Source: Steinernema hermaphroditum
Taxonomy: Eukaryota; Nematoda; Chromadorea; Rhabditida; Steinernematidae
DNA: 64,000 bases
NCBI GenBank assembly: GCA_030435675.1
Contig: CM059621.1
Span: forward strand, 3,472,001 to 3,536,000
Direction of reading: 5' to 3'
Positions 33,934 through 43,374 of this stretch are shown here, piece by piece. The first letter of the stretch is position 1; each line of letters begins with the position of its first letter. A program made the translations under genes and the position numbers. The notes under the pieces were generated by a model. That model was not told the DNA's origin. It saw only the letters and a program-made list of their open reading frames with translations, and made no database searches.

Positions 33934-35664
33934 ATGGATATCTTATCGTTATTGAACAAAGATCTAAATTATCCCATCTTTGTTCTATCTGGGTTAATAA
34001 TTTTTCTTTCGCTCCGCAAAGTCCCTTCCTCACTCTCTAGAATTTATTGTTTGCATCTTTCAATCCCCAGTTTTATACAATCAGCTTGTTTCATACTCTA
34101 TTATTCGCTGAACGCCTTCAGCATTTGGAAAAGGTAACTAAGAACATTGCCACTTGTATAAATTGAGCAACTTAGGATTCAAACAATCCTACTGTTATGC
34201 GCAGCATTCCTAACATTTTTCAACCTGTATGGCTACATTTGCTTTTCGACCTTGACGATATTTCTCGCCTTTATGGGCTACGCCACGCTACGCTACGCAT
34301 CAGATTCGACTCTCACTCGTGTCGCGGTGGCGAGCGGTCGGTCCCTCTGGTCGCTCTCTGAGTGTCTGGTCGGTCAGATGGCAAACCCCGTGGCAGTTGT
34401 GACTGTTCCGGCTTCCAGAGGGAATTGGGACACCCGGAAGCCGTAGTCCCACCACCGCTGACAACAAAATGTCCGACGTCAAGAATCCGGCCACGTGAGA
34501 AGTCATCCCGAAGGTCGCCGACGCTCTGAGGACCAGCAAAGACGCAACTCCCGGACCACGGACCATCAGATTCGAGCACAGAAGCGTGCGCTGTGCCGCA
34601 AACGATGTTCCGCTCCTGAATCCGAAGATTTGCCGATTCCCAGAAGCCCCATGAAGCTCTCCGCCAACCACCGGTTCGACATCTACGCCGCGCCAGGGAT
34701 GAAGCCGTCTTCCAGACATCCTCTGTTTGTCTATTTTCGGTGTCGCGCAAGGCACAATGCCTTTGATTCGCGAAATAAAATCGTGAAATCGTGAATGGGC
34801 TACGCCAAACCGTTACTGTTTCAAAAGCTTATGAAAACAAGGTATGTAGATTCTAGTTTGTTAGTCCGTTCATATGTTTTTCAGGAATACGGTCTTCATA
34901 TTCGGATCTGGATATATGTTGACTGTAATCGCCATCTTCACCGTCTATCCACGAATCACAGTTGCTTTTTTTGCAACGGTCGACGACGCCGACTACTCCG
35001 CCATAATGATCGTTCATTCAGTAATTGCAGCTGGTCTTTATCTGTTCATGCTCCTGTCTTATGTCCTCGTAAGGACTAGAACCAATGTTTTTCGTACGGG
35101 CTACATTTTAGGCTCTTTTGCTCGTAATAAAACGAGCTGAAAAGACGACCGGAAGTTCAAATCCACATTGGAAAGTGCTCATGTCAGTTTTAGTTTACTG
35201 CACACCTCCAAACATCTTCGTCGCTGTGACTTTATGTAGGGACAATGATACTATAGAAACATAAAGAACTGTTTGTTTAGCGGCTTATTTCTGCGATACA
35301 ATTATTGAAGCCGGCGGTTATCTGAGGCCCTCACATTGGTCAACACCAGATGGCGTCATGCAGTGGGCCAGACACAACGATTTTTGTGCACCACTCCGAC
35401 CGTGGTCGACCAATTTCACAAGTGTAAGAGCGCAAAGCGGAGATAAATATATATTTTACGATGCAGATACGATTGATGATCAACGCACTTGCCGCACTGA
35501 TTGCTTTTCACGACTATCGTAAAGCTGTAAAGCGTGGACTGTACTGGTTGGTCACACCGGCCTTCAAAGTTCTCAAGATTCCGGTTCCATCAACGGACAG
35601 CACTCTATTTGAAAGGTCGACAAAGCTACCATTCACACGCAAGACCGCAACTACAACCTTATAG
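33934..35664 (+). pseudogene. Serpentine-receptor-like gene, tandem copy 3, disrupted by insertion
   Basis: Exons 33934-34133, 34176-34841 (interrupted), 34885-35068, 35112-35235, 35281-35423 and 35467-35664 follow the exon lengths of copy 2 exactly once a 522-bp insertion-plus-duplication is set aside. Splice sites and reading frame are otherwise intact. The element lies in exon 2, inside the third transmembrane segment, after LAFMGYA. Reading through it meets a stop at 34444-34446. Thus the locus is a very recent pseudogene, or an allele disrupted only in this genome, unless the element is spliced out. Conserved loop: SHWSTPDGVMQWARHNDFC. Confidence 0.85.
34286..34794 (-). mobile_element. 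SINE-like family A element inserted in an exon, with 13-bp target duplication
   Basis: A 509-bp element flanked by identical copies of ATGGGCTACGCCA (34273-34285 and 34795-34807). It is a reverse-oriented copy of the 18.1 and 52.9 kb elements. Its right end is an A-rich, simple tail (CGAAATAAAATCGTGAAATC). The 13-bp duplication and one-sided tail fit target-primed insertion of a non-autonomous retroelement better than cut-and-paste transposition. Confidence 0.88.
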
Positions 35665-35669
35665 CGGTC

Positions 35670-36230
35670 AGCATCCAGGACGACTTAAGGAATATTTCTG
35701 CTTAGTACATACAAAATAGAAGGATATGCCCGTTTGTGATTTGTATTTATGTCATCAATGCGAGTCGAGTCCACCTTATTTGCTTTTGCTGTTTTCCTCG
35801 TACTTTTGACTTGTAACTTGTTTTCCTCGTAACTTGCTTTTATTGTAGCCTGTTGATTGGACACCTATTGAATGAAATAAATAGTAGCCGGAAGTATTTG
35901 CGGAAGCTTCCTTTTGCCGATTTTGAAGCTTTACACCAAATACATGTTAGCACAAAAACGAACACAAGAACGACAAATATCACTGCCACTTCTCCTCATT
36001 TGTCTTCGGCGATGGAGGCGTCGCGAGCCTAGTAAGTTAAACATTTAATTACAAAGAAATAATGATACCAATAACCAGTCCATCCTCCATGCTTGGCTGG
36101 TACCTAAACGAGTCTCATCGGCATTTTGACCAAGTTGAAAAGAAGCTAATCGCCGATATCCTCCAATGGCATTCGAATCGCCTTTAAGTGTTTGCTTCTG
36201 TTAAGTTGGCGTAAACCTTCCTGTATGATA
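35670..36230. other. Intergenic with possible exon relics
   Basis: On the minus strand near 35960-35870 a frame encodes a membrane helix (VAVIFVVLVFVFVLTCIW) with a basic tail. On the plus strand 36062-36187 a 41-codon frame reads LNESHRHFDQVEKKLIADIL. Neither could be built into a gene. Confidence 0.3.
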
Positions 36231-36232
36231 CC

Positions 36233-36586
36233 ATGAAAATTATAAAAGTTCTATCTTGTGTCCTGGTCATGTCCACAACACCCATGAACATGTTAAAGAT
36301 TCATCTGTAAGTGTGACTCACAAGGGAACCTTTCGAATTGTTCAACTCAGTACACCCGACCCTTCGAAATTCACGTTCAAATGATAGTAGCCAATTTTGC
36401 TAACGTAGGTTTTCAACCCGTCTGTCCGCAGAGACAATAGTTCAGAGAGCGACCTTATTTCACTCCTGTGCCTCCATGTATGTACATGATTATGTTTTCG
36501 CTTCTCATTAGACACATGTCAATAACATTTTGAAAAATCAATGGCAAACCCTGCGTCACTCACGGAAGCAACGCAAACAGCATTAG
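36233..36586 (+). CDS. Possible small secreted peptide gene
   Basis: Three exons, 36233-36306, 36432-36477 and 36512-36586, join in phase with consensus donors (GTAAGT, GTATGT) to give 64 aa. The N-terminus looks like a signal peptide (MKIIKVLSCVLVMSTTP), although cleavage is unclear. The tail has one cysteine, one tryptophan and ends in a strongly basic run (LRHSRKQRKQH). It lacks the final cysteine of the Cys-Trp-Cys peptides. The good splice phases argue for a gene; the small size and weak signal argue caution. Confidence 0.35.
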
Positions 36587-36677
36587 AGATGAGCATCAAG
36601 CCCTTACATTTCGCTTTCGTCGCGTCCAATTCTTTTCACGGTTAAGCGCGTTCCTCTTATGACTATATTTTATTCAG

Positions 36678-36818
36678 ATGAAGTACACATTTATCCTCCT
36701 AATGACACCGACAGTGATTGTGGGTATCATCGTTTTGATTCTTTTCGTTATCCTATGGCGACGGCTATGCAGGGCGGACGATGTTGCCGAAAGCTTACAA
36801 GAAGAAACTCAACCATAG
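36678..36818 (+). CDS. Orphan membrane-tail exon
   Basis: Right after a TTATTCAG acceptor, a 46-codon frame encodes a membrane helix (VIVGIIVLILFVILWRRL) and a short acidic tail ending EETQP. An AATAAA follows at 36863. It looks like the last exon of a type I membrane protein, or a minimal membrane protein starting at its own ATG. Similar orphan tails occur at 52665 and 41587. Confidence 0.35.
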   Translation: MKYTFILLMTPTVIVGIIVLILFVILWRRLCRADDVAESLQEETQP

Positions 36819-36856
36819 CGTTTATCGGTCAAAAATTTTACATGTACGGATGATGT

Positions 36857-37152
36857 TTATCTGAATAAACAGTCGTCGATGTTGTTGTTGATGCGGCTGA
36901 ACCACAGGAACTGGTTGTTTCGTTGCATGATGCATTCGATTAGCCGCGGAGAGGCCAATTTCTTCTCGTTAGGAATCTAAAAATGTTCGTGTAGCCATCG
37001 TAGAAGACAAGGCCTACCAAAGTCTTTTCGGCAGAGGAGCCATAGAGTCTAAGTTCGCCTTCCTCGGTAAGAGGTATCGGTTGCATGTGAAAGGGAAAGG
37101 CATTTACTGCGAGGCAAATGCAGAGGAGAACGGAGAGCACGACGAAATTCAT
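36857..37152 (-). CDS. Small secreted Cys-Trp-Cys peptide (family member 5)
   Basis: Exon 1 (37152-37018) encodes the signal peptide MNFVVLSVLLCICLAVNA followed by FPFHMQPIPL. A 41-nt phase-0 intron leads to exon 2 (36976-36857), giving 84 aa. The tail CIMQRNNQFLWFSRI then NNNIDDCLFR aligns with member 4 at 14.1 kb; here the last cysteine is followed by three residues. A TTTTCTATTCAG ending 2 nt before the ATG is a likely spliced-leader acceptor. Reading straight through the donor gives another open frame, which would miss the conserved tail. Function unknown. Confidence 0.8.
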
Positions 37153-37159
37153 GACTGAA

Positions 37160-37780
37160 TAGAAAAGACGCCGCTCGAGGAAATATTCAGAGAAGGGGAT
37201 TCCGAATCTCTCACGGGACGTCACGTGCTTACGTCGCTATTAAATAATAATCGCCCCATTTACGCCTCGATTGTATAATGAAGGTGTTTTGAAGGAGGAT
37301 GGGTGAGAGGAAGTTCCACTTCCCTGTACTTAACGAGTGCAGACCTTTGAATATCTCGTTAAGGTCGAACAATAGATCTAGGACGGGCTAAATGATTTCT
37401 CGGAAGTCATGCGTTACATAAAACTCTCTAATCAGTAGATTTTACATATCGGCATAAGCCCTGAAGTTGGCCATCTTGATTACATTCCACGCATATTTCC
37501 AACGGTGGTAGCGTTATAATAAACGTTATTACCATCTGCAATGAAACTGAGAAATTCACATGACTGTCCATTTGTTGTCGTAGTTTAGAGATAATGGAAG
37601 CGAACTAAAGACCTGTCTTCAGACAACGCGTGTTTACATCTTTTCGAAAGGATTCGTGTCCTTATTAGACTTGTTTACTCTTACACAGTTGTTTTGAAAT
37701 ATAACTCGTTAAAGCACTTTTCGTAAAGCGTTGCCGCTTTCAGCTGAACTCGAAGACTGAGTAAGGAGCAATTTGTAACG
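37160..37780. other. Intergenic, no gene seen
   Basis: AT-rich sequence without supported exons. Confidence 0.45.
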
Positions 37781-37784
37781 TTTG

Positions 37785-37990
37785 GGGTCTTTCATCTGTG
37801 TCCCCATCGATCCACAGGGTCATCCAATCGCTCTCTCGATCGCTCGAAAGAGTAGAGTTTGTGGCCGTTCTTTTCGACGCAGTGATGCCCAGAAAGCCTG
37901 GAACACCAGCGTTACCGTAGTTCCATTCACCTGACCAAGAAGCTCTTCACTGCTGCCCAACCGTCCGCGCCGCCAAGCCGAAGAGCAGTG
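37785..37990 (-). repeat. SINE-like repeat family B, reverse fragment
   Basis: Starts with GGTCTTTCATCTGTGTCCCC, the same end as the copy at 11.7 kb, then degrades. Confidence 0.65.
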
Positions 37991-38252
37991 CTAAAAATGT
38001 TCTTTTTATGTTGTAGCTTTTAGCTTACGAGATAAGCACTCTTGCTTTTGTACTCTTGCAGTAAATTTACTATTACTTCCAACGTTGTTTCATTTGATAG
38101 TTTTAGTCTTGGATGACTTATGTGAGATGTTCCTCGCGCCGCATTTCCGGGCCACCCTGTAGGATAAAAAGTGAGTCATTTTCAAAAACTCGGAAGCTTA
38201 AAATTCTATGGCCTGTGAGTTGGATTTGGTTATAAAATGCTGACGTGAGCAA

Positions 38253-38534
38253 ATGACGTTTGCTTCCGGTGATTCATATCGAATCAATTTTTTTAAGTCT
38301 TTGGATCTTCCTTCACATTGTTTATCCACATCCTCTGAAGTCTTATATAAACCGATCTTAGAAGGCAGCTCCGATAGACTGTTCCATTGTGATCGTAAGA
38401 AAAACGTGTCTACCATAAAAAGTGAAAGTGTTATAATGTGCTTTGGCGAACAGCCAGTTAAACAATATCACCGACTATTGACAGCCACGCGTTTCTTAGA
38501 TCCAATTGTGGAAGTGGCTATTGAGCACACATAA
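38253..38534 (+). other. Uncharacterised 93-codon open frame
   Basis: An open frame of mixed composition just upstream of the glycine-rich gene. It has no signal peptide, splice context or recognised motif, and an opposing frame overlaps it. I cannot tell whether either is expressed. Confidence 0.2.
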
Positions 38535-38681
38535 TCTGTATAATCGAAATTAAGAAGCTGTTGCGTCAGGCGGCTAGCTGCGTGCAGTGTCACGCACACA
38601 CAGCGGTTCCACTGGTGTTGTTTTCGCAATACACAAAGAACCGTTTTCCGCAAGAATTATCCTATACGCCCTTTGGAATGA

Positions 38682-38689
38682 GTATAAAA
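38682..38689 (+). promoter_or_regulatory. TATA box of the glycine-rich gene
   Basis: TATAAAAG lies 50-57 nt upstream of the ATG at 38739, the right distance for a short, non-trans-spliced leader. Confidence 0.6.
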
Positions 38690-38738
38690 GAGATGCCTTC
38701 TATTGCAAAAGCACTTCATTCAGCGCTAAGGTCCAAAC

Positions 38739-40233
38739 ATGAAGTTTGCCTTTGGAGCGCTTCTCCTCAGCTTAGCTGTCGTCAATGCTCATTTCTGTGA
38801 GTGCACACGGATGAGGTTTCGATTATGTATGGTTTTAGTGTGGAAAAGAGCGAGCAACTCTTACGGTGACGAGGCAGTAGCGCCTTCCGGTGGTGGAGGA
38901 GGCGGTGGTGCTTCCAGTGGTGGTGGCGGCGGTGGCGGTGGCGGTTATAAAACTGGCGGAGGTGGTTCCTCTGGAGGAGGCGGTGGTGGAGGAGGCGGTG
39001 GCGCTGCTGCCGGTGGTGGCGGAGGAGGCGGCTACAAGGCTGGCGGTGGAGGTGGTAGCAGTGGAGGCGGCGGCGGAGGTAGCGGAGGTGGTGGCGGAGG
39101 TGGAGGTGGAGGCGGAGGCTATGCAGCATCTGCTGCAGCACCCGCTCCTGACCCTGCGCCTGCTGAAGAAGCTCCTGCGGCTGTCGAACAACCGGCTGCA
39201 GCCGCCGAAGCACCCGCTCCTGCTGTTCAGTCATCCGGATATCGTAAGAAACGCGCCAGCAACTCTTACGGTGATGAAGCTGTCGCTCCTTCCGGAGGCG
39301 GCGGTGGCGGTGGAAGCGGTGGCGGCGGAGGCGGAGGAGGTTACAAAACCGGTGGAGGTTTGTTTCGATCATTTGCGACAAACACTATGTGGTTTGTGTA
39401 GGTGGTGGAGGTGGGTCTTCCGGAGGAGGTGGTGCTGCCGCTGCCGGCGGTGGCGGAGGAGGCGGTGGAGGCGGCTACAAGGCTGGAGGTGGAGGTGGTA
39501 GCAGTGGAGGCGGCGGAGGAGGTAGTGGCGGCGGCGGTGGTGGCGGAGGAGGTGGAGGCGGCTACAAGGCTGGAGGTGGAGGTGGCAGTAGTGGAGGCGG
39601 CGGCGGGGGTAGCGGTGGCGGAGGAGGAGGAGGTGGAGGTTATGCTGCATCCGCTGCAGCCGCTCCTGCCCCGGCTCCAGCTGAAGAAGCTCCTGCTGCT
39701 GTCGAACAACCTGCTGCAGCCGCCGCAGCTCCCGCTCCTGCTGTTCAGTCATCTGGCTATCGTAAAAAACGCGCCAGCAACTCTTACGGCGATGAAGCTG
39801 TCGCTCCTTCCGGAGGCGGCGGCGGCAGCGGTGGCGGCGGTGGAAGCGGTGGCGGAGGCGGAGGAGGTTACAAAACCGGTGGAGGTTTGTTTCGATCATT
39901 TACGTCAAACACTATGTGGTTTGTGTAGGTGGTGGAGGTGGGTCTTCCGGAGGAGGTGGTGCTGCTGCTGCCAGCGGTGGCGGAGGAGGCGGTGGGGGCG
40001 GCTACAAGGCTGGAGGTGGGGGTGGAAGCAGCGGAGGCGGTGGAGGTGGTAGCAGTGGAGGCGGAGGAGGAGGTAGCGGGGGCGGTGGTGGAGGAGGAGG
40101 TGGAGGCTATGCTGCATCCGCTGCAGCACCTGCTCCTGCCCCGGCTCCAGCTGAAGAAGCTCCTGCTGCTGTCGAGCAGCCTGCTGCAGCCGCCGAAGCT
40201 CCAGCTCCTGCCGTTCAGTCTTCAGGATACTGA
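38739..40233 (+). CDS. Glycine-rich secreted repeat protein with furin-type sites (454 aa)
   Basis: Exons 38739-38796, 38839-39357, 39402-39884 and 39929-40233. Exon 1 encodes a signal peptide (MKFAFGALLLSLAVVNAHF). The rest is three repeats of about 140 residues, each with SNSYGDEAVAPS, a long poly-glycine region punctuated by GYKTGGG or GYKAGGG, then a proline/alanine spacer (PAPAEEAPAAVEQPAAA) ending SSGY. Two internal junctions read GYRKKRASNSYGDE, where RKKR is a furin-type cleavage site, so a precursor may be cut into units. Repeats include their introns, which are near-identical, showing recent duplication. Probably a structural extracellular or cuticle-lining protein, expressed under a TATA promoter. 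AATAAA at 40424. Confidence 0.85.
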
Positions 40234-40423
40234 TCTCAGCTCAGTTCTCCTTGTCACAGCACAGTCGATCGGTTTTCGACACTTCACGACACAATTCACT
40301 GCCATTACTCTACCGGTCAATTTTCATCTATCGTCTCGACATCCTTCTTGGTTGCCCTTCTCTATCAATGTCTTATGTTTGCTTTATGGTGCTTTCTGCG
40401 TTTGCTCAACGATTTCTTAAAGG

Positions 40424-40429
40424 AATAAA
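40424..40429 (+). terminator. Poly(A) signal of the glycine-rich gene
   Basis: AATAAA 191 nt after the stop, followed by an A-rich run. Confidence 0.6.
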
Positions 40430-40612
40430 TGAAAAAAAACCACGAGCTGTACACTCTCCTTGAAATAACTGACACAGATGTTGAATCTGCTCACTTGTAA
40501 CTCAACCGTAGCCGTTTCACACTGTTCATCAACGTATGCGTTTTATAAGTTTAGCTTCAGATTGAACAAATCTTCAAAAGTGCAATAGATATCACCTCCG
40601 TTGGTCGTCATA

Positions 40613-40879
40613 TCAGTTGTAGTCCATTCTTCTGCGCCTCATTTGGTTTATCATTGTACTCATGTCCCTAAGTGAGACGCGATTTCCGAAGAGCGTGGGT
40701 TGGTACGACGATGGTGCGTTCGAGTATACTAAATCACATATTAGTTCAGATCGTCGTCCGCAGGAAAACATACGATTTTGCTTTGATTGGTCCCATATAA
40801 ATCCATAACCACTAAAATAGAGCTGTGCGTTGGTGGACAAGATGAAGACGAAAAGCAGCAGAAGCACCAGTCTAGCCAT
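40613..40879 (-). CDS. Small secreted protein, single exon (88 aa)
   Basis: Starts with a clear signal peptide, MARLVLLLLFVFILSTNA, followed by QLYFSGYGFIWDQSK. There are two cysteines nine residues apart (FSCGRRSELICDL) and a basic C-terminus (RRRRMDYN). An ATG 13 codons upstream is in frame but adds no signal-like sequence. Size and secretion resemble the Cys-Trp-Cys peptides, but the cysteine spacing differs, tryptophan precedes the cysteines and there is no intron, so relationship is doubtful. No family recognised. Confidence 0.6.
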   Translation of the reverse strand: MARLVLLLLFVFILSTNAQLYFSGYGFIWDQSKQNRMFSCGRRSELICDLVYSNAPSSYQPTLFGNRVSLRDMSTMINQMRRRRMDYN

Positions 40880-40884
40880 AGAAG

Positions 40885-41580
40885 TGTAATGAAATGAAAA
40901 TGAGCGCGTCTGGAGCAAAGGTGGGAGGCTTTAGAATTACAGCTTTATTCAATCTAGCAATTCTGCTAAGCTTGTGTTGGTGAACGCCCTAAGAACAAAG
41001 GACTGGTGATTTGTAGGTAGGGCGAATTGTGGTGGCACTCCGTCAACTAGTATAATAAATGACTATTTGTTCTCGGCATTATCCGATCAACTTTTGTATT
41101 CAATTAACATATTTTGTTTTGCGCAAGATAATTAGTTTCTACTTGGACACCCTAAAAGGAGAGTCGCATTTGGATGACAATTCACGTGTGCAAACCGTCA
41201 GTATGACAAATGGAGATGTGGCACACGTGAGCTCAGGTCAATGCTTTGAACAAAAAAAAAACAGTAGATCTTCTTGGATTTTGTTCGGCGGATGTGAAAG
41301 TGGTCAATTACATACGTGTAGTTCAGCACTAACGGTGATCAAAAGATCTTGGACAAAGGCGAATGTTTTCGGCATTTACACATCGCTATTCTTTCAGACA
41401 TTTCTTGGTATGTTGCCATTATACAAATGTGAAATATTCACACGTAATGGGAAAACACTAGAGCCAACTTCCCTGTGGTAACCAGTCAGTATCCCATTTG
41501 CCCGATGTTCTCAGCGAATTTTCAGTCTTACCACTTGCATAGTAAGTCCGTAACTTTGTGCTTAGCGATAAACTGTGCAT
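40885..41580. other. Intergenic or upstream exons of the next gene
   Basis: Plus-strand stretches near 41140-41230 (before a GTGAGC donor) look weakly coding, but I could not link them to the membrane-tail exon at 41587 in phase. Confidence 0.3.
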
Positions 41581-41586
41581 GTCTAG

Positions 41587-41873
41587 AGCAGATATTTGAA
41601 GTGCTTATCGTGGTTATTTTCATCTCAGCAGTTTTGATATTGGCTGCGTCGATGATTTTCTTGATCCAAATGGTCATTGTGCTGCACAAAGTTATTGCGA
41701 CAGAGAGGCAATTACTGACAAACACAACCATTCCGGCCATCATTCGCTTCCGACAGATTGGCTATTCGATCCATTACCTGGACACATGTAGCCGCTCAGC
41801 TGCGCCCGTCCAAACACCAAATCCAAGTGTAGTTAGTGTGGGTTCAACCACCGCTCAAATTGACTTTGTGTGA
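41587..41873 (+). CDS. Last exon of an unknown membrane protein
   Basis: After a GTCTAG acceptor the frame encodes a membrane helix (VLIVVIFISAVLILAASMIF), an amphipathic stretch with VIATERQLL, and a serine/proline-rich tail ending TTAQIDFV. Stop at 41871-41873. The upstream part of the gene is not resolved. No family recognised. Confidence 0.4.
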
Positions 41874-42119
41874 ACTATATTGTAAGCTTCTGTTAGTAGG
41901 TTGGAGCACTTAAAACCGGTCATCGTAAATGTTAAAGTTTTAGGTCCCCATTTACCGTTGGAGTCGGTACTGCCACTTTCATCTACACGTGTCATCATTT
42001 GTACTATGGCGGATTGGTAGTCCAAATGAAATGTATCAAACAAGAATTATCGGCTCAGCGGTTGATACAAAATGATATGCAACACATGGTGCATTGAATA
42101 ACTAATTACCACAAAATAT

Positions 42120-42530
42120 TCGACGAATGGTAATGCGGCAAAGTGTCCGGAAACTTTTGGGACAATCTAGTATATCGGATTGGAAGTTGCCAAATGAAAT
42201 ATAACAAACAAGAATTATTTTTACATTATTCGAGCTGGAAATTCTGTAGAAGACACACTTAATCGCATTCAAAATATCCGCGACTGTACAAACACCATGA
42301 CGTTTCTGGAAATCCCTGAGATGCGCGCTATCATTTTGCGGTGTGATTTCATCTCAGGCTGTCTTCGGAGCGCGCTTGAGCGAATCCATGGACTTGTGCT
42401 TGATTGCACGGGCCTTCGGCTCCATGATACTCCAAGCTGAAAAATCCAAGGAGTTCACATGGGGCGAGGTCGAGCGCCGGGCATCGAGGCTATATCCAGG
42501 AGCTCTGCACTGATGCTTCCGTCGGAGATT
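42120..42530 (-). mobile_element. Decayed mariner/Tc1-type transposase remnant
   Basis: On the minus strand, translated fragments carry the C-terminal signature of mariner-type transposases: a proline/aspartate-rich SPD...LDFS-WSI segment, then KHKSMDSLKRA and DEIT, separated by frame breaks and stops. A mariner-like end, TGTCCGGAAACTTTTGGGAC, lies at about 42143-42165. A partial repeat of the adjacent end sequence is at 41990-42050. Not functional. Confidence 0.7.
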
Positions 42531-42777
42531 GGCAGTGAGTAGGTAAGTATATGCTGTAACAGGATGCCACCGTTCCGTTCAGGGCAACTATCAAGCTGTC
42601 TACTGACTACGCTAACTGCTGCATATTGATTACTTGTTTATTTATTTAATATTACCCATTGAAAAATAATAGGTATTATCGTCGTTTAGACGGGCGGTAT
42701 GACCTTCTTGACAGCGAAGCGTGCGCCAATTATAGAAACCCAGGCATTTCGTCATTAAGAAGGCCACTCAGAAGCAC

Positions 42778-42840
42778 TCAGAGGGCGAATGCGGCGGCAA
42801 TGAGCAGAAGAGAGAAGAGTATGGTAGTTTTCATGATCAT
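42778..42840 (-). pseudogene. Signal-peptide ORF with immediate stop
   Basis: MIMKTTILFSLLLIAAAFAL then TGA: an excellent signal peptide with nothing behind it. In frame after the TGA the sequence continues VLLSGLLNDEMPGFL. A TATA-like GTATAAACGG is about 140 nt upstream. Best read as a secreted-peptide gene broken by a nonsense change, or one whose splice donor I cannot see. Confidence 0.35.
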
Positions 42841-42927
42841 GATTCCAACAGTTGATTGGATGGCACTGACTCGTACTGCTCTCTTTTGTGCGTTTCGGAA
42901 AACTCATTTGCATAGGGGCCATATTTG

Positions 42928-43235
42928 CCATGGAAATTGTCTCGTATCGCACAAAACAAAGGCCGTGTCCGTTTATACAGATTTTGTTTTGACTAGAATG
43001 TTTTTGAGATCGGTCACCACTTTCCTAACGCCCCTTTCTTAACGCAAAGAGAATGTTCGGCAAAGAGAATAATTGGCACACCACTTTCTAATTTCATAGA
43101 ACTTTGAAGGCAATCTGATGTATCGAGTAGCCAGCCCTGCCAAGCGCTGAAATTGTCGTTTTTTCTCTTTCCAAAGCTTAGTAGAGGAATTTGTCTCGTA
43201 TCGCACAAAACAAAGACTGTGTCCGGTTATGCAAA
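42928..43235. repeat. Direct repeat of about 45 bp, two copies
   Basis: TTGTCTCGTATCGCACAAAA plus flanking sequence occurs near 42938 and again near 43191. In minus-strand terms both copies lie upstream of the broken secreted-peptide ORF at 42840, and the nearer includes its TATA-like motif. Confidence 0.7.
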
Positions 43236-43374
43236 ATTTATTCTTCTTTTTTGCCTGTTTACACACTATTTTTACATTTATGGTGATCTGATGAAGAGCA
43301 CAAATATATAACGTGAGAATTGATTATGATGAAAAGTATATGGTGAATTTGACTTGCACAGTGTATGGTGATTT

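Noticed and set aside
38782..39899. Long minus- and plus-strand frames rich in Arg/His/Leu, Ser/Thr/Ala or Val/Ala/Glu across the glycine-rich gene
   Set aside because: They are shadow translations of the GGN-repeat coding strand; low complexity and no start or splice context.
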